Positions 8,943 to 17,786 are shown, numbered from the stretch's first letter. The stretch is 64,000 nucleotides of DNA from Weizmannia acidilactici (GCF_008974185.1 NZ_BKZP01000008.1:42579-106578); one strand, 5' to 3'. Numbers and translations are program-made. Notes: a model not told the origin generated them from the letters alone.

Positions 8943-10058
8943 ATTTTTCCATTAATCGATATTGTTGTATTGGATTTGTCAAGGCTTTTGCCTGGCCCGT
9001 TCTGTACAATGATCCTTGCTGATTTCGGAGCGGAAGTGATCAAGATAGAAGCGCCAGGGGCTGGAGACTACGCGCGCCATTTTGAACCGAAGCTCGATGA
9101 AAACAGTACGATGTTTCATTCCTTGAACCGGAACAAAAAAAGCATTGTGCTCGATTTAAAGTCTGAGGAAGGCAAAAAGGAATTTTTAAAAATGGCGGAA
9201 ACAGCCGATGTAGTGGTGGAATCATTCCGCCCCGGGGTCATGAAACGGCTCGGTCTTGATTATGAAACATTGAAAAAAGCAAATCCAGGCCTTGTTTATT
9301 GCGCCATCACGGGGTATGGGCAGACCGGCCCCTATGCCCAAATGCCGGGTCACGATATTAATTATATTAGTTATGCCGGCCTCCTGAATCTCATGGGAGA
9401 AAAAGGCGGGAAACCTGTTGTCCCTGCGGTGCAGATCGCGGATATCGGGGGCGGGGCTTATCCGGCAGTGGTGGGGATTCTGCTCGCGCTTTTGGAAAGG
9501 GAAAAATCCGGGAAAGGCCAGTTTGTCGATATTTCAATGATGGACGGGGTGCTTTCCTTCATGCAGGCAACACTCCCAAACTACTTGATGAAAAAGATTG
9601 ATGCGAAACGCGGGAAGCAAATGCTATCCGGTGCGCTTGCCTGCTACGGGGTGTATGAAACAAAGGACGGGCGATGGCTGGCAGTTGGCGCCTTGGAGCC
9701 GAAATTTTGGGCCAATTTTTGTAATGGCATTATGAGACCGGATCTGATCCCGCTGCAAAACGAACCAATTGTACAGGAAAAATTAAAACGGGAAATCGAA
9801 ACAATTATACTTCAGAAATCACTTTCTGAATGGATGGAGATTTTTAAAGATACGGAAGCCTGTGTTACCCCGGTACTGGATTTTTCCGAAATGGAGCATC
9901 ATCAGCAAGTCGTCGCCAGGAAAATGATCCAGACGGTTCCGGTTGAAAATGTTGGCGAAGTAAAGCAAATCGGCATTCCGATTAAGTTATCCGACACACC
10001 GGGAAAAATTCGTTTCGAAGCACCAAAACTGGGGGACTCCCGGACGTTACATGAATAG
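8943..10058 (+). CDS. CaiB/BaiF-family acyl-CoA transferase, apparent non-ATG start
   Basis: Type III CoA-transferase that moves CoA between carboxylic acids, about 371 aa. Family hallmarks are LDLSRLLPGPFCTMILADFG and AEVIKIE at the N-terminus, then FHSLNRNKKSIVLDL, VVVESFRPGVMKRLGLDY, and GYGQTGPYAQMPGHDINY, which includes the conserved Asp. No ATG exists before residue 40. Family alignment and the GAGGAGGA ribosome binding site (8930-8936) point to ATT at 8943; a TTG at 8892 in the same frame lacks a ribosome binding site and would overlap the thiolase remnant. The open frame is intact, but the start may reflect the decay seen in both neighbours. Confidence 0.82.
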   Translation: MFPLIDIVVLDLSRLLPGPFCTMILADFGAEVIKIEAPGAGDYARHFEPKLDENSTMFHSLNRNKKSIVLDLKSEEGKKEFLKMAETADVVVESFRPGVMKRLGLDYETLKKANPGLVYCAITGYGQTGPYAQMPGHDINYISYAGLLNLMGEKGGKPVVPAVQIADIGGGAYPAVVGILLALLEREKSGKGQFVDISMMDGVLSFMQATLPNYLMKKIDAKRGKQMLSGALACYGVYETKDGRWLAVGALEPKFWANFCNGIMRPDLIPLQNEPIVQEKLKREIETIILQKSLSEWMEIFKDTEACVTPVLDFSEMEHHQQVVARKMIQTVPVENVGEVKQIGIPIKLSDTPGKIRFEAPKLGDSRTLHE

Positions 10059-10084
10059 AAAATATCCGAAAAGGAGTGGCGGCC

Positions 10085-11587
10085 ATGTTAGTAGCAGAGC
10101 GGCTGGAACTACACGCGAAAACACAGCCCGACCGTATCATTACATCTTACCAGGAAAAGGAATTGACATACGCACAGTTTTTCGGATAGGCGAAAAGCCT
10201 GGCCGCGTATTTTCAGCAAAAAGGTTACAAAAAAGGCGACATTATTGCCCTTTTCCTTCACAATTCCGATGCGCTGTTAATTTCTTATTATGCCTGCCAT
10301 CTCGGAGGTTTTACAGTCATGCCCGTCAACGCGAAACTTGCCCCGCCGGAAGTACAATATATTTTTACACATTCCGAAGCAAAAGTCCTCATCTATGATT
10401 ATCGTTTTCACGATGCATTACAGGAAAACAAGCAAGAATTTGAGAAATTTCATGACCGTTTGGTAGTCGGCGGCGAAAATACTTTTTCAGCTGCTGCCGG
10501 GCAATATGGAAACTATTATCAGAGACCTTATACGGATGCTGAAGATACGGCTGTCATCTTTTATACTTCCGGCACAACTGGAAAACCAAAAGGAGTGATG
10601 CTATCTGCTGCGAATGTCCGTGCTGCAGCGCAAATTTGGTCGGAAGCGATGGATTTATCCGCCAAAGACCGCGTGCATATTGTAACGCCGCTTTTTCATT
10701 GTGCGGCCTGCCATGTCTTCAGCATACCGGTCATTTACCAGGGTGGCACAATTATCATAGAAGAACATTTTTCGCCTGAGAAAACGCTCGATACGATGGA
10801 AAAAGAGAAGGTGACGGTTTTTTTTGGTGTGCCGGCGATGTACAGCATCCTGCTCGGCACGCCGAAAATGGCACAAGCCGATTTATCCCGTCTGCGTCTG
10901 TTCTGTTACGGGGCTGCGCCGATGCCGTATGAACTCGTACGGCAGCTGAAGACGCGTTTTCCAGAAGTGAAAGTGCAAAACCTTTACGGCCAAACGGAAA
11001 ACTCGCCTGCTGCTTCCACATTAAAAGACCATTATGCCTTGGAAAAAATCGGTTCTGTCGGCGAAGTGCTGCCGCAAACGGAGATCAGGGTGGTGGATGA
11101 CTACGGCAATCCGGTCTCAGTTGGAGAGGTTGGCGAAATTGTTGTAAAAGGTCCGCAAGTGATGAAGGGCTATTTGAAAAATGACGAAGAGACCCGTCGG
11201 ACGCTGCAGAACGGCTGGCTGTACAGCGGGGATCTTGGCCGTTTTGATGAAGACGGATTGCTGTATTTGGTTGACCGTAAAAAAGATATGCTAATTCGTG
11301 GCGGAGAAAATGTGTATCCTGTTGAAGTGGAAGAAGTGCTGTATGAAATGCCGGAAATATTGGAAGCTGCAGTGATCGGCATCCCGCACGAAGTATATGG
11401 GGAAGTCCCGAAAGCTTATATTGTTCTGAAAGAAGGGAGAAATCTTAGCGAAGAAGCTGTGCTTGCTTATTGCGCAAAGAAGCTTGCGAAATATAAATGG
11501 CCTGCCGAAGTGCAATTTTTGGACGCGCTTCCCCGCAATGCGAGCGGTAAAGTCATGAAACATGTTTTACGAAAACAAAATTCATAA
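10085..11587 (+). pseudogene. AMP-dependent acyl-CoA ligase with premature amber codon
   Basis: Acyl-CoA synthetase of about 500 codons. From ATG 10085 (GGAG upstream) the frame reads MLVAERLELHAKTQPDR..., meets TAG at 10187-10189 (codon 35), and then continues in the same frame to 11587 without further damage. The rest is typical: P-loop TSGTTGKPKGVM near codon 165, LYGQTEN near 300, YSGDLGRFDEDG near 380, and the C-terminal lysine motif RNASGKVMKH. Translation could restart at ATG 10319, but that would lose about 78 residues of the N-terminal domain. It is probably a young pseudogene, unless the TAG is a sequencing error. Confidence 0.85.
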
Positions 11588-11606
11588 AAAGGAGTGTATG
11601 ATCTGT

Positions 11607-13199
11607 ATGTTATCTGCCTTAACGCCGTTGGATTGGAAACGCAGGGCTGTCAAATACTATCCGGACAAAGTGGCGGTGGTTGACGGAGAAAAGCAATTTA
11701 CGTATAAAACTTTCGGGATGCGTGTTGACAAGCTGTCTATTGCGTTGTATCGGGCCGGCATTCGCGCGCACGACCATGTAGCGGTGATGCTGCCGAATAC
11801 ACATTACATGCTGGAGTGCTTTTACGGTATAGGGCAGCTCGGCGTTGTCATGGTGCCATTAAATTATCGTCTGTCGACGGACGATCTAAAATACATCATT
11901 AACCACAGCGATGCCAAAATTTTAATTGTGGATGAGGAATTTTGCAAACCGATCGAGCAGGTGAAGGATGAACTTTCGCTTGATCAAATCATAATAGTTT
12001 CGGTTGATGGATTTCAAACTTCATTGCAAGGCATTGATTACGAGGCGTTTATCGATCAGGTGCCGGATGATGCCGTCGTGCCGTCCGTTGAAATTGATGA
12101 GAATCAACTGCTTACGATAAACTACACGAGCGGCACAACTTCCAAACCAAAAGGCGTGATGTTGACGCACCGGAATAATTATATCAACGCAGCTGATTTT
12201 CTGTACCATCTCAATGTCCGCCATGATGATGTGTATTTGCACACACTTCCGATGTTCCATGCAAACGGCTGGGGCGGTGTGTGGGCGATTACGGCAGCGG
12301 GTGCGACTCATGTCTGCCTGCGGAAAATTGACCCGCCTGTAATTCTTGATATGTTTGAAAAGAAAGGCATCACGATGCTTTGCGGCGCGCCGACAGTTGT
12401 CAATATGCTTGTGAACGATCCGAAAGCAATAGAAATTCAGATGAAGAACAGCCTGCGCATGGCGACAGCCGGTGCCCCGCCGGCAGCGGCATTGATCCAA
12501 AAAGCCCAGGAAATTCTCGGATTAACGATGATGCATGTTTACGGGCTGACTGAAACGACGCCTTTCATTTTATACTGTGAATGGAAAAAAACGTTTGATT
12601 CCAAGAAAGCGGAGGAACAGGCCGCGATTAAAGCAAGACAGGGCATTGAACTGGCTTTTAACGGTGAAACGAAAGTGGTGCGCCAGGACGGCACAGAGGT
12701 CGAATGGAATGGCAAAGAACTGGGGGAAATTGTGACGCGTGGAAATGTGGTAATGAAAGGTTATTATAAAGATCCGCAAATGACGGAGGTTGCCTTCCGG
12801 GGAGGATGGTTCCATACCGGTGACTTGGCGGTAACGCATCCGGACGGTTATATCGAAATCCGCGACCGCGCAAAAGATATGATAATATCAGGCGGCGAGA
12901 ACATATCTTCAACCGAGGTGGAGGGCATCCTTTATAAGCATCCGGATGTCCTAGAGGCAGCCGTGATCGCCATACCGGACGAGAAATGGGGAGAAGTGCC
13001 GAAAGCCATCATCGTCCGGCAGGAAAATGCAACGGTGACGGAAGAAGAAATCATCCGGTTCTGCCGGGACAATATGGCACATTTTAAAGCGCCGAAAGCC
13101 GTTGAATTTGTTGATTCGCTGCCCAAAACGGCAACAGGTAAACTCCAGAAATATCGCTTGCGGGAAATGCATTGGAAGGGACCGAAAAAAGTAAATTAA
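11607..13199 (+). CDS. Long/medium-chain acyl-CoA synthetase (AMP-forming)
   Basis: Intact adenylate-forming ligase of 530 aa that activates a carboxylic acid to its CoA thioester with ATP. Motifs in order: YTSGTTSKPKGVMLTHRN (P-loop, about residue 175), HVYGLTETTPF (A5, about 310), FHTGDLAVTHPDGYIEI (A7, about 405), SGGENISSTEVE, and LPKTATGKLQKY with the catalytic lysine near the C-terminus. It resembles the AAE/DmdB-like branch, but the chain preference cannot be read. ATG 11607 lies 12 bp after GGAG; ATG 11598 is in frame but only 3 bp after it. It is the only intact ligase of this cluster and probably covers for the broken one upstream. Confidence 0.87.
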   Translation: MLSALTPLDWKRRAVKYYPDKVAVVDGEKQFTYKTFGMRVDKLSIALYRAGIRAHDHVAVMLPNTHYMLECFYGIGQLGVVMVPLNYRLSTDDLKYIINHSDAKILIVDEEFCKPIEQVKDELSLDQIIIVSVDGFQTSLQGIDYEAFIDQVPDDAVVPSVEIDENQLLTINYTSGTTSKPKGVMLTHRNNYINAADFLYHLNVRHDDVYLHTLPMFHANGWGGVWAITAAGATHVCLRKIDPPVILDMFEKKGITMLCGAPTVVNMLVNDPKAIEIQMKNSLRMATAGAPPAAALIQKAQEILGLTMMHVYGLTETTPFILYCEWKKTFDSKKAEEQAAIKARQGIELAFNGETKVVRQDGTEVEWNGKELGEIVTRGNVVMKGYYKDPQMTEVAFRGGWFHTGDLAVTHPDGYIEIRDRAKDMIISGGENISSTEVEGILYKHPDVLEAAVIAIPDEKWGEVPKAIIVRQENATVTEEEIIRFCRDNMAHFKAPKAVEFVDSLPKTATGKLQKYRLREMHWKGPKKVN

Positions 13200-13209
13200 A
13201 AAAATTGAA

Positions 13210-13230
13210 AACCGGCGTATGCCGGTTTAT
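13210..13230 (+). terminator. Terminator after the acyl-CoA synthetase
   Basis: Stem AACCGGC / GCCGGTT with a GTAT loop, followed by a short T-rich tail. It ends the CoA cluster just before the Ter array. Confidence 0.75.
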
Positions 13231-13256
13231 TTAGCGAATAGATAAACCAAAATACA

Positions 13257-13274
13257 CTATGTGCGGACAACACA
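13257..13274 (+). promoter_or_regulatory. Ter-like site 1 (RTP binding, forward)
   Basis: CTATGTGCGGACAACACA, one of four copies fitting YTRTGTGCNRRNAACACA. The core CTATGTGC corresponds to CTATGTAC in the B. subtilis Ter B site. The 12 bp upstream (13245-13256) keeps part of the A-site pattern (C.AA.W). Confidence 0.75.
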
Positions 13275-13337
13275 AACTTTCACATGGCGCCCAAAATGTG
13301 TGGATCAACCTTTCAGACAAGATAATATCTAACTGTT

Positions 13338-13355
13338 TTATGTGCTAATAACACA
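13338..13355 (+). promoter_or_regulatory. Ter-like site 2 (RTP binding, forward)
   Basis: TTATGTGCTAATAACACA with the best A-site of the array: TATCTAACTGTT at 13326-13337 against KMACTAANWNNN, only one mismatch. Orientation is the same as site 1, 81 bp further on. Confidence 0.78.
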
Positions 13356-13434
13356 AAAATTATTAAAAGATACAGCATGCAGTGCAAAAAACGGCAGCAG
13401 AAATCCGCTGATTAAGGAATAATTTCAAACAGTA

Positions 13435-13452
13435 CTATGTGCTAACAACACA
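13435..13452 (+). promoter_or_regulatory. Ter-like site 3 (RTP binding, forward)
   Basis: CTATGTGCTAACAACACA, the consensus copy; CTATGTGCTAA differs from the B. subtilis core CTATGTACTAA by one base. It lies 97 bp after site 2 in the same orientation. Confidence 0.78.
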
Positions 13453-13504
13453 TCTAAAAAAAACAAGGACACAATTAAGATAACGTCTGTTCGATTCAAA
13501 ATTT

Positions 13505-13522
13505 TTGTGTGCCAGGAACACA
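13505..13522 (+). promoter_or_regulatory. Ter-like site 4 (RTP binding, forward), next to rtp
   Basis: TTGTGTGCCAGGAACACA, the most divergent copy, only 34 bp before the rtp start codon. Its place over the rtp promoter region suggests autorepression by RTP, as known in B. subtilis. Confidence 0.68.
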
Positions 13523-13556
13523 CTTTACTATAATAAAAGAAAAAGAGGTGATCGAA

Positions 13557-13934
13557 ATGGCAGAGAGGCGGCAAAGGGAAAGCACCGGTTTTTTAATCAA
13601 GCAGCGTGCTTTTTTAAAATTATATATCATCACCAATATTGAAAACGGGCGCTGGTACGGGCTGCAATTATTGGACGAATTGAAAAAAGAATTCAAACCG
13701 TTCGGGTTCGAACCGCAGCATTCCGAAATTTACCGGGCGCTTCATGAACTGGAAGATGATGAGCAAATTTTAACAAAAATGAAAGTAAAACAGGACGGGG
13801 CGAAAAGAAAAGAGATTGTAGTATATAAAATTAAAGACAGTGAAAAAGCGAAAGCTTATAAAAAGCTCGTGAAAGCCGATTTGGAACGGTGCGAACAGCT
13901 TTTGCGGAAAGCAATCCGCGATAATTTTCCATAA
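13557..13934 (+). CDS. rtp: Replication terminator protein RTP
   Basis: A 125-aa dimeric winged-helix protein that binds Ter sites in pairs and stops replication forks from one direction. Recognised by strong likeness to B. subtilis RTP (122 aa): STGFLIKQRAFLKLY, the recognition region PQHSEIYRALHELEDD, the wing VKQDGAKRKEIVVYKIKD, and the C-terminal dimerisation helix AKAYKKLVKADLERCEQLL. ATG 13557 is chosen because AAAGAGGTG precedes it and the N-terminus matches RTP length; an in-frame ATG at 13509 would run through Ter site 4. Its position directly downstream of a Ter array is the known rtp context and supports both calls. It marks this window as the chromosome terminus. Confidence 0.93.
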   Translation: MAERRQRESTGFLIKQRAFLKLYIITNIENGRWYGLQLLDELKKEFKPFGFEPQHSEIYRALHELEDDEQILTKMKVKQDGAKRKEIVVYKIKDSEKAKAYKKLVKADLERCEQLLRKAIRDNFP

Positions 13935-13966
13935 AAAAGTCGGTTGGGGTGTCCAGCCGGCTTCCG
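13935..13966. terminator. Bidirectional terminator between rtp and the Cof phosphatase
   Basis: AGTCGGTTGG / CCAGCCGGCT form an imperfect stem with a 5-nt loop in the 32 bp between the two convergent stop codons, with A/T-rich flanks on both sides. Confidence 0.65.
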
Positions 13967-14758
13967 TTATTTTACGAGCCCGAGTGTTTTTAATCCATTA
14001 TAAATGCCGGAATCTGTTACACTTGCCGTCCGCCGTTTCGCATAAGGAAACAGTTCAGGGTCGCTGTTGCCCATGGCAAAACTTTCGCCGGCAGCCAGCA
14101 GCATTTCTTTGTCATTCATGCCATCGCCGAATGCTATTGCATTTTCTTTCGGGATGCCAAGCAAGCCGAGCGCGTTTGTGACGGCGATCCCTTTGTTGAC
14201 CGTATCGAGAATGACATCATAACAGTGCCCGAACCCTTCGAGATTGACCTGGGATAAATGCAGCCCAGGGTATGTTTCATACAGCGATGCTTCATCCCCG
14301 TGGATGTTTACGAACGTAATTCCCAATATTTGGTCATGTACCTCAGGTGTGTATAAAACATTCTGGCGGAGATGCAGTTTTTTCAAAAAGCTGTCCAGGA
14401 CGGGGGAATCAAAAGACGTAATAAAATTTTGCCGGTCCGTATACAAAATCGCTTCATGGCTGTGCTTTGCGGCAATTTCGATAAATTCATCCACCATACT
14501 GCTGTCCATCACGGTTTTAAAAAGATTTTTGCCCCTGTGGACTGCTAACGCGCCATTATACCCGATCATGGATTGGATATTCAGTTCGTCCGCAAGCCAG
14601 GAAATTTCATGGATCGGCCTTCCGGTTGCAAGAAATACTTCCACTCCCTGCTTCTGTACTTCGGCAACAGCCTGCTTTGTTGAGGGCTGGACCGTGTCAT
14701 CAGGTGTTAAAATCGTTCCGTCAATATCCAAAAACAATGCTTGATATTGTGCCATCAT
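13967..14758 (-). CDS. Cof-type HAD-IIB phosphatase
   Basis: HAD-superfamily hydrolase of 263 aa with motif I FLDIDGTIL (nucleophile Asp), motif II LATGRP, motif III lysine before GIAVTNALGLLG, and motif IV AFGDGMNDKEML. The C2B cap between residues 85 and 185 puts it in the Cof/YwpJ group, which dephosphorylates sugar phosphates, flavin precursors or PLP. ATG 14758 follows TTGGAGCGAA. It is convergent with rtp and appears to be monocistronic. A second Cof-type protein is encoded at 17787. The substrate is unknown. Confidence 0.88.
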   Translation of the reverse strand: MMAQYQALFLDIDGTILTPDDTVQPSTKQAVAEVQKQGVEVFLATGRPIHEISWLADELNIQSMIGYNGALAVHRGKNLFKTVMDSSMVDEFIEIAAKHSHEAILYTDRQNFITSFDSPVLDSFLKKLHLRQNVLYTPEVHDQILGITFVNIHGDEASLYETYPGLHLSQVNLEGFGHCYDVILDTVNKGIAVTNALGLLGIPKENAIAFGDGMNDKEMLLAAGESFAMGNSDPELFPYAKRRTASVTDSGIYNGLKTLGLVK

Positions 14759-14913
14759 TTCGCTCCAATATGTAAGAATTTACAATTCATACTTTACCAT
14801 GATCAAAAAGATGTGAAAATCCTTTGTAATTGTTTGCCGGTAATTTTTCATGTTATGATAGGGTTAAACAGCTGGATACCATCCATAAAATAATATACGG
14901 GGTGCTAATAAAA

Positions 14914-15474
14914 ATGGACAAAGGAAACCATCAATCTTATCAACCGAAAAGCGATAAAAATTTTACTGCGCTGATTATCACCGTCTCGATTATCGCAAAT
15001 ATTATTATTTTGCTTTTATTTTTTACAAACATTGGGTATAAAGGAAAAGTAAATTTTGATATTTATATTCTTCCAAGAATGAATGCCATTTTTAACAGCT
15101 TTACGTTTATTTTTCTCATCAGCGCTTTGTTTGCTATTAAACGTAAAAATATTCAAGTCCATAGGGGATTCATTTTAGCGGCGTTTACGTCTACTTTCCT
15201 GTTTTTGCTTTCTTATTTAACATTCCATTATTTTGCTCCTAAAGATATACACTATGGCGGTACAGGAGCCATCCGCACCATTTACTTTTTCATTTTGACC
15301 ACACACAGCATCCTCGCTGCAATCATTGTGCCGCTAGCTTTGTTCGCACTTGTATGGGGATGGACAATGCAGGTGAAAAAGCATAAAAAAATTGTCCGCT
15401 GGGCGATGCCGATCTGGCTGTACGTCAGCATCACCGGTGTCATTGTTTATTTAATGATGGCGCCTTATTATTAA
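14914..15474 (+). CDS. DUF420 membrane protein, CtaM/YozB-like
   Basis: Integral membrane protein of 186 aa with about five hydrophobic segments (around residues 18-40, 55-72, 82-102, 122-145, 158-182). Conserved-looking histidines sit at VHRGF, THYF..DIHYGG and THSIL, the pattern of DUF420 proteins. In Staphylococcus CtaM, a DUF420 protein, is needed for cytochrome aa3 maturation, and B. subtilis has the homologue YozB, so a role in haem-copper oxidase assembly is likely. ATG 14914 follows GGGGTG at 9 bp; a longer frame upstream has no ribosome binding site. It has its own terminator. Confidence 0.8.
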   Translation: MDKGNHQSYQPKSDKNFTALIITVSIIANIIILLLFFTNIGYKGKVNFDIYILPRMNAIFNSFTFIFLISALFAIKRKNIQVHRGFILAAFTSTFLFLLSYLTFHYFAPKDIHYGGTGAIRTIYFFILTTHSILAAIIVPLALFALVWGWTMQVKKHKKIVRWAMPIWLYVSITGVIVYLMMAPYY

Positions 15475-15480
15475 TAGAAA

Positions 15481-15514
15481 AACACCAACCATTCCTTGCG
15501 GGTTGGTGTTTTTT
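15481..15514 (+). terminator. Terminator of the DUF420 gene
   Basis: A perfect 10-bp stem AACACCAACC / GGTTGGTGTT with a 10-nt loop, then TTTT. Confidence 0.88.
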
Positions 15515-15628
15515 AGGTGCGGATCCATACAACTTTCGTCACAAATCCTTGATTTTTATCGAAAATTAAGGATTGTACATGTATAATAGGAAACTGGGTG
15601 AAAACTTTTAAGAAGGAGGAATCAACTG

Positions 15629-16012
15629 ATGGGATGGATATTGGCGATACTATTTGCAGTATCCGCGGTGTTGTTTATCATGTCGATGGCAAAAGCGCGC
15701 AGCCATGCTAAAGATGAGCATCGGGAAGTTGAAATGGTCCATTTATCCTTAATGGATGAAATCAATAGTTTAAAAGACAGCATCCGGAATGTTGAACTGG
15801 ATATGGAAATTCTTGAAAAAGAATCCGGTATCCAGCTTTCTATGGCAGAAAAACAATTTAAGCGTGAAGTGCTGGATTTATATAGACGCAACTACTCCAT
15901 TGAAAGCATTGCAGGGAAAAAACAAGTATCTGTAAGCCAAATCCAGGACATTTTGGCACCATATATGGCGGAGAAAAACGAAAGGAGCAAGGTTGCCGGT
16001 GGGAATGAATAA
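15629..16012 (+). CDS. Membrane-anchored coiled-coil protein with HTH-like end
   Basis: A 127-aa protein of unknown function. It has one N-terminal transmembrane segment (residues 3-20), a charged coiled-coil-like helix (about 35-75), and a C-terminal part YRRNYSIESIAGKKQVSVSQIQDIL that looks like a helix-turn-helix. The paired arrangement with the next gene recalls yqzD-yqzC of B. subtilis, but I cannot confirm it. ATG 15629 follows AAGGAGGAATC. Its stop codon overlaps the start of the next gene by 20 bp, so the two are probably co-translated. Confidence 0.72.
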   Translation: MGWILAILFAVSAVLFIMSMAKARSHAKDEHREVEMVHLSLMDEINSLKDSIRNVELDMEILEKESGIQLSMAEKQFKREVLDLYRRNYSIESIAGKKQVSVSQIQDILAPYMAEKNERSKVAGGNE

Positions 16013-16487
16013 ATTGAGCAGCTTTGCCGCTGGAATTTTGATCGCCACGGCCATTACAGGAGCCGTTTATTTTTCCGGAACAGGTGAAGCAGCGAACAAA
16101 ACGACTGACAAAACAAAAACAACAGCAAGCACGCAGCTTACCGAAAAACAAATGAAGGATAAACTGGAAAGCGCCGGTTATATTGTGCAGACAAAAGCTG
16201 AATATGACAAAAACTTGGCAGATGCCAAATCATCTGCACAAAAATCTTCTGCTACAAATCATCACACAAAAACAGTAAACCGTGTCGTCTTCAAAGTGAC
16301 GGACGGCATGACAAGCATTGATGTCGGCAGACTGCTTGAGAAAGCGAAAATTGTGGACGATGCTTTTAAATTCTCCAAAGATGTGGAAAAGAAGGGCGTT
16401 GAAAACAATTTGCGCCCGGGCACTTATGTTGTCGACAGTACAATGTCTTATAATGAAGTGATTTCAACAATTTTCAAAAATCGGTAA
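15993..16487 (+). CDS. Membrane-anchored protein with MltG/YceG-like domain
   Basis: A 164-aa protein with an N-terminal membrane segment (about residues 10-28), a low-complexity Thr/Lys linker, and a C-terminal domain VVFKVTDGMTSIDVGRLLEKAKIV...LRPGTYVVDSTMSYNEVI. That last part matches the LysM-like N-terminal subdomain of endolytic transglycosylase MltG. The catalytic part of MltG is absent, so this is a regulator or binding protein at most. TTG 15993 is chosen because AAGGAG lies 5 bp upstream; ATG 16005 is possible. It overlaps the preceding gene. Confidence 0.72.
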   Translation: MPVGMNKLSSFAAGILIATAITGAVYFSGTGEAANKTTDKTKTTASTQLTEKQMKDKLESAGYIVQTKAEYDKNLADAKSSAQKSSATNHHTKTVNRVVFKVTDGMTSIDVGRLLEKAKIVDDAFKFSKDVEKKGVENNLRPGTYVVDSTMSYNEVISTIFKNR

Positions 16488-16492
16488 AATAG

Positions 16493-16532
16493 GCTGCCAA
16501 ATGCCTGAAAAAAGGCTTATGGCAGCTTTTTT
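16493..16532 (+). terminator. Terminator after the MltG-like gene
   Basis: Stem GCTGCCA / TGGCAGC, extended inside by ATGCCT / AGGCTT, followed by six T. Confidence 0.85.
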
Positions 16533-16657
16533 GTGCTTTGATGCCCTTAGCAAAAATGGTTTTTCGTAATCTTTCTCCTGATACTGCGGTTCACGAAATT
16601 TTCTTTACAATTTTATGGTTTAAAATGTTAAAATTAAATAAACAAGGAGGGGATACC

Positions 16658-17641
16658 ATGAAAAAGAATAAATTAGCCATTGTCGGCGTCGGTCATGTTG
16701 GTTCATATGTACTGGCAGATGCCATGAAACTGGGTCTCTTTTCTGAGATTGCGGTGATCGATAAAGATGAAGGGGTGGCTTTTGGCGAAGCGCTCGACCA
16801 GCAACATGCCACAGCACTTACATATATGACCAATATAACCGTTAAAGCAGGGGATTACGCGGAATGTGGGGATGCTGACGTTATTATTTGCGCAGCAGGG
16901 CCGAGTGTGATCCCTTCGGATGAGGAGGAAATGCCGGACCGGGCAGGGCTTGCTGTGACAAATGCCGCAGTAATCCGCGAAGTGATGGCAGGCATTACGA
17001 AATATACAAAAGAAGCCGTCATTATTTTTATCACAAACCCGCTCGATACGGTTGTCTACATTGCCGAAAATGACTTCGGCTATCCTAAGGGACGGATTTT
17101 CGGCACAGGAACTATGCTTGACTCGGCCCGTCTCCGTCAAATTATTGCCGCTAATTACGGCATTGATCCGAAAAGCGTGACCGGTTATATGATGGGGGAA
17201 CACGGGTTCACGGCTTTCCCGGTATTCAGCCGCTTAAATGTGCAAGGATTCGGAGAAAAAGAACTGGATAAGGTTTTTGGCGGAAAAGAACCGCTGGATA
17301 GGGAAACTTTCCGGCAAAAAGTCATCAAAACCGCTTTTGACGTCTTTAACGGAAAGGGCTGGACAAATGCCGGCGTTGCCCAAGCCGCTGTAACGCTGGC
17401 AAAAGCCGTCATGCTTGATGAAAAAAGCGTTTATCCGGTTTCAACAACCTTGCATGGCCAATACGGCTATAACGGGGATGTCGCCCTCAGCATCCCTTGT
17501 GTGATTGGCCGGAACGGGGTAGAACGGCAGCTCGAAATTGGGCTCGATGAGCAGGAAACAGCATGGCTGCATGAATCAGCAAAATCCATACAGGAAACGA
17601 TGAAAACGGTGAAAACCGGAAAAGCCTTTATTGGCGCTTAA
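16658..17641 (+). CDS. L-lactate / L-2-hydroxycarboxylate dehydrogenase family protein
   Basis: NAD-dependent 2-hydroxyacid dehydrogenase of the LDH/MDH fold, 327 aa, reducing a 2-oxo acid such as pyruvate. The glycine motif GVGHVGSY, the NAD-selecting Asp in AVIDKDEG, the Arg on the mobile loop (PDRAG), ITNPLDT with the catalytic-pair Asp, SARLRQI with the substrate-binding Arg, and GEHGFTAFP with the catalytic His are all present. The substrate loop AAGPSVIPSDEEEM is longer than in common LDH and resembles L-2-hydroxyisocaproate dehydrogenases, so the physiological substrate may be a branched 2-oxo acid. ATG 16658 follows AAGGAGGGG; the upstream extension of the frame is spurious. Confidence 0.82.
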   Translation: MKKNKLAIVGVGHVGSYVLADAMKLGLFSEIAVIDKDEGVAFGEALDQQHATALTYMTNITVKAGDYAECGDADVIICAAGPSVIPSDEEEMPDRAGLAVTNAAVIREVMAGITKYTKEAVIIFITNPLDTVVYIAENDFGYPKGRIFGTGTMLDSARLRQIIAANYGIDPKSVTGYMMGEHGFTAFPVFSRLNVQGFGEKELDKVFGGKEPLDRETFRQKVIKTAFDVFNGKGWTNAGVAQAAVTLAKAVMLDEKSVYPVSTTLHGQYGYNGDVALSIPCVIGRNGVERQLEIGLDEQETAWLHESAKSIQETMKTVKTGKAFIGA

Positions 17642-17786
17642 TCCGGAACCAAATCCGCTGCTAGACAGGGCAGCGGATTTTACAGACCATTGCTTTTGTG
17701 AAAAATTTCATAAACTTTGTATCCTGCTCCGTTTTTATCGATTATAATAGATTTTATAAACCTATTTTCATAGAGGAGAAAAATAC

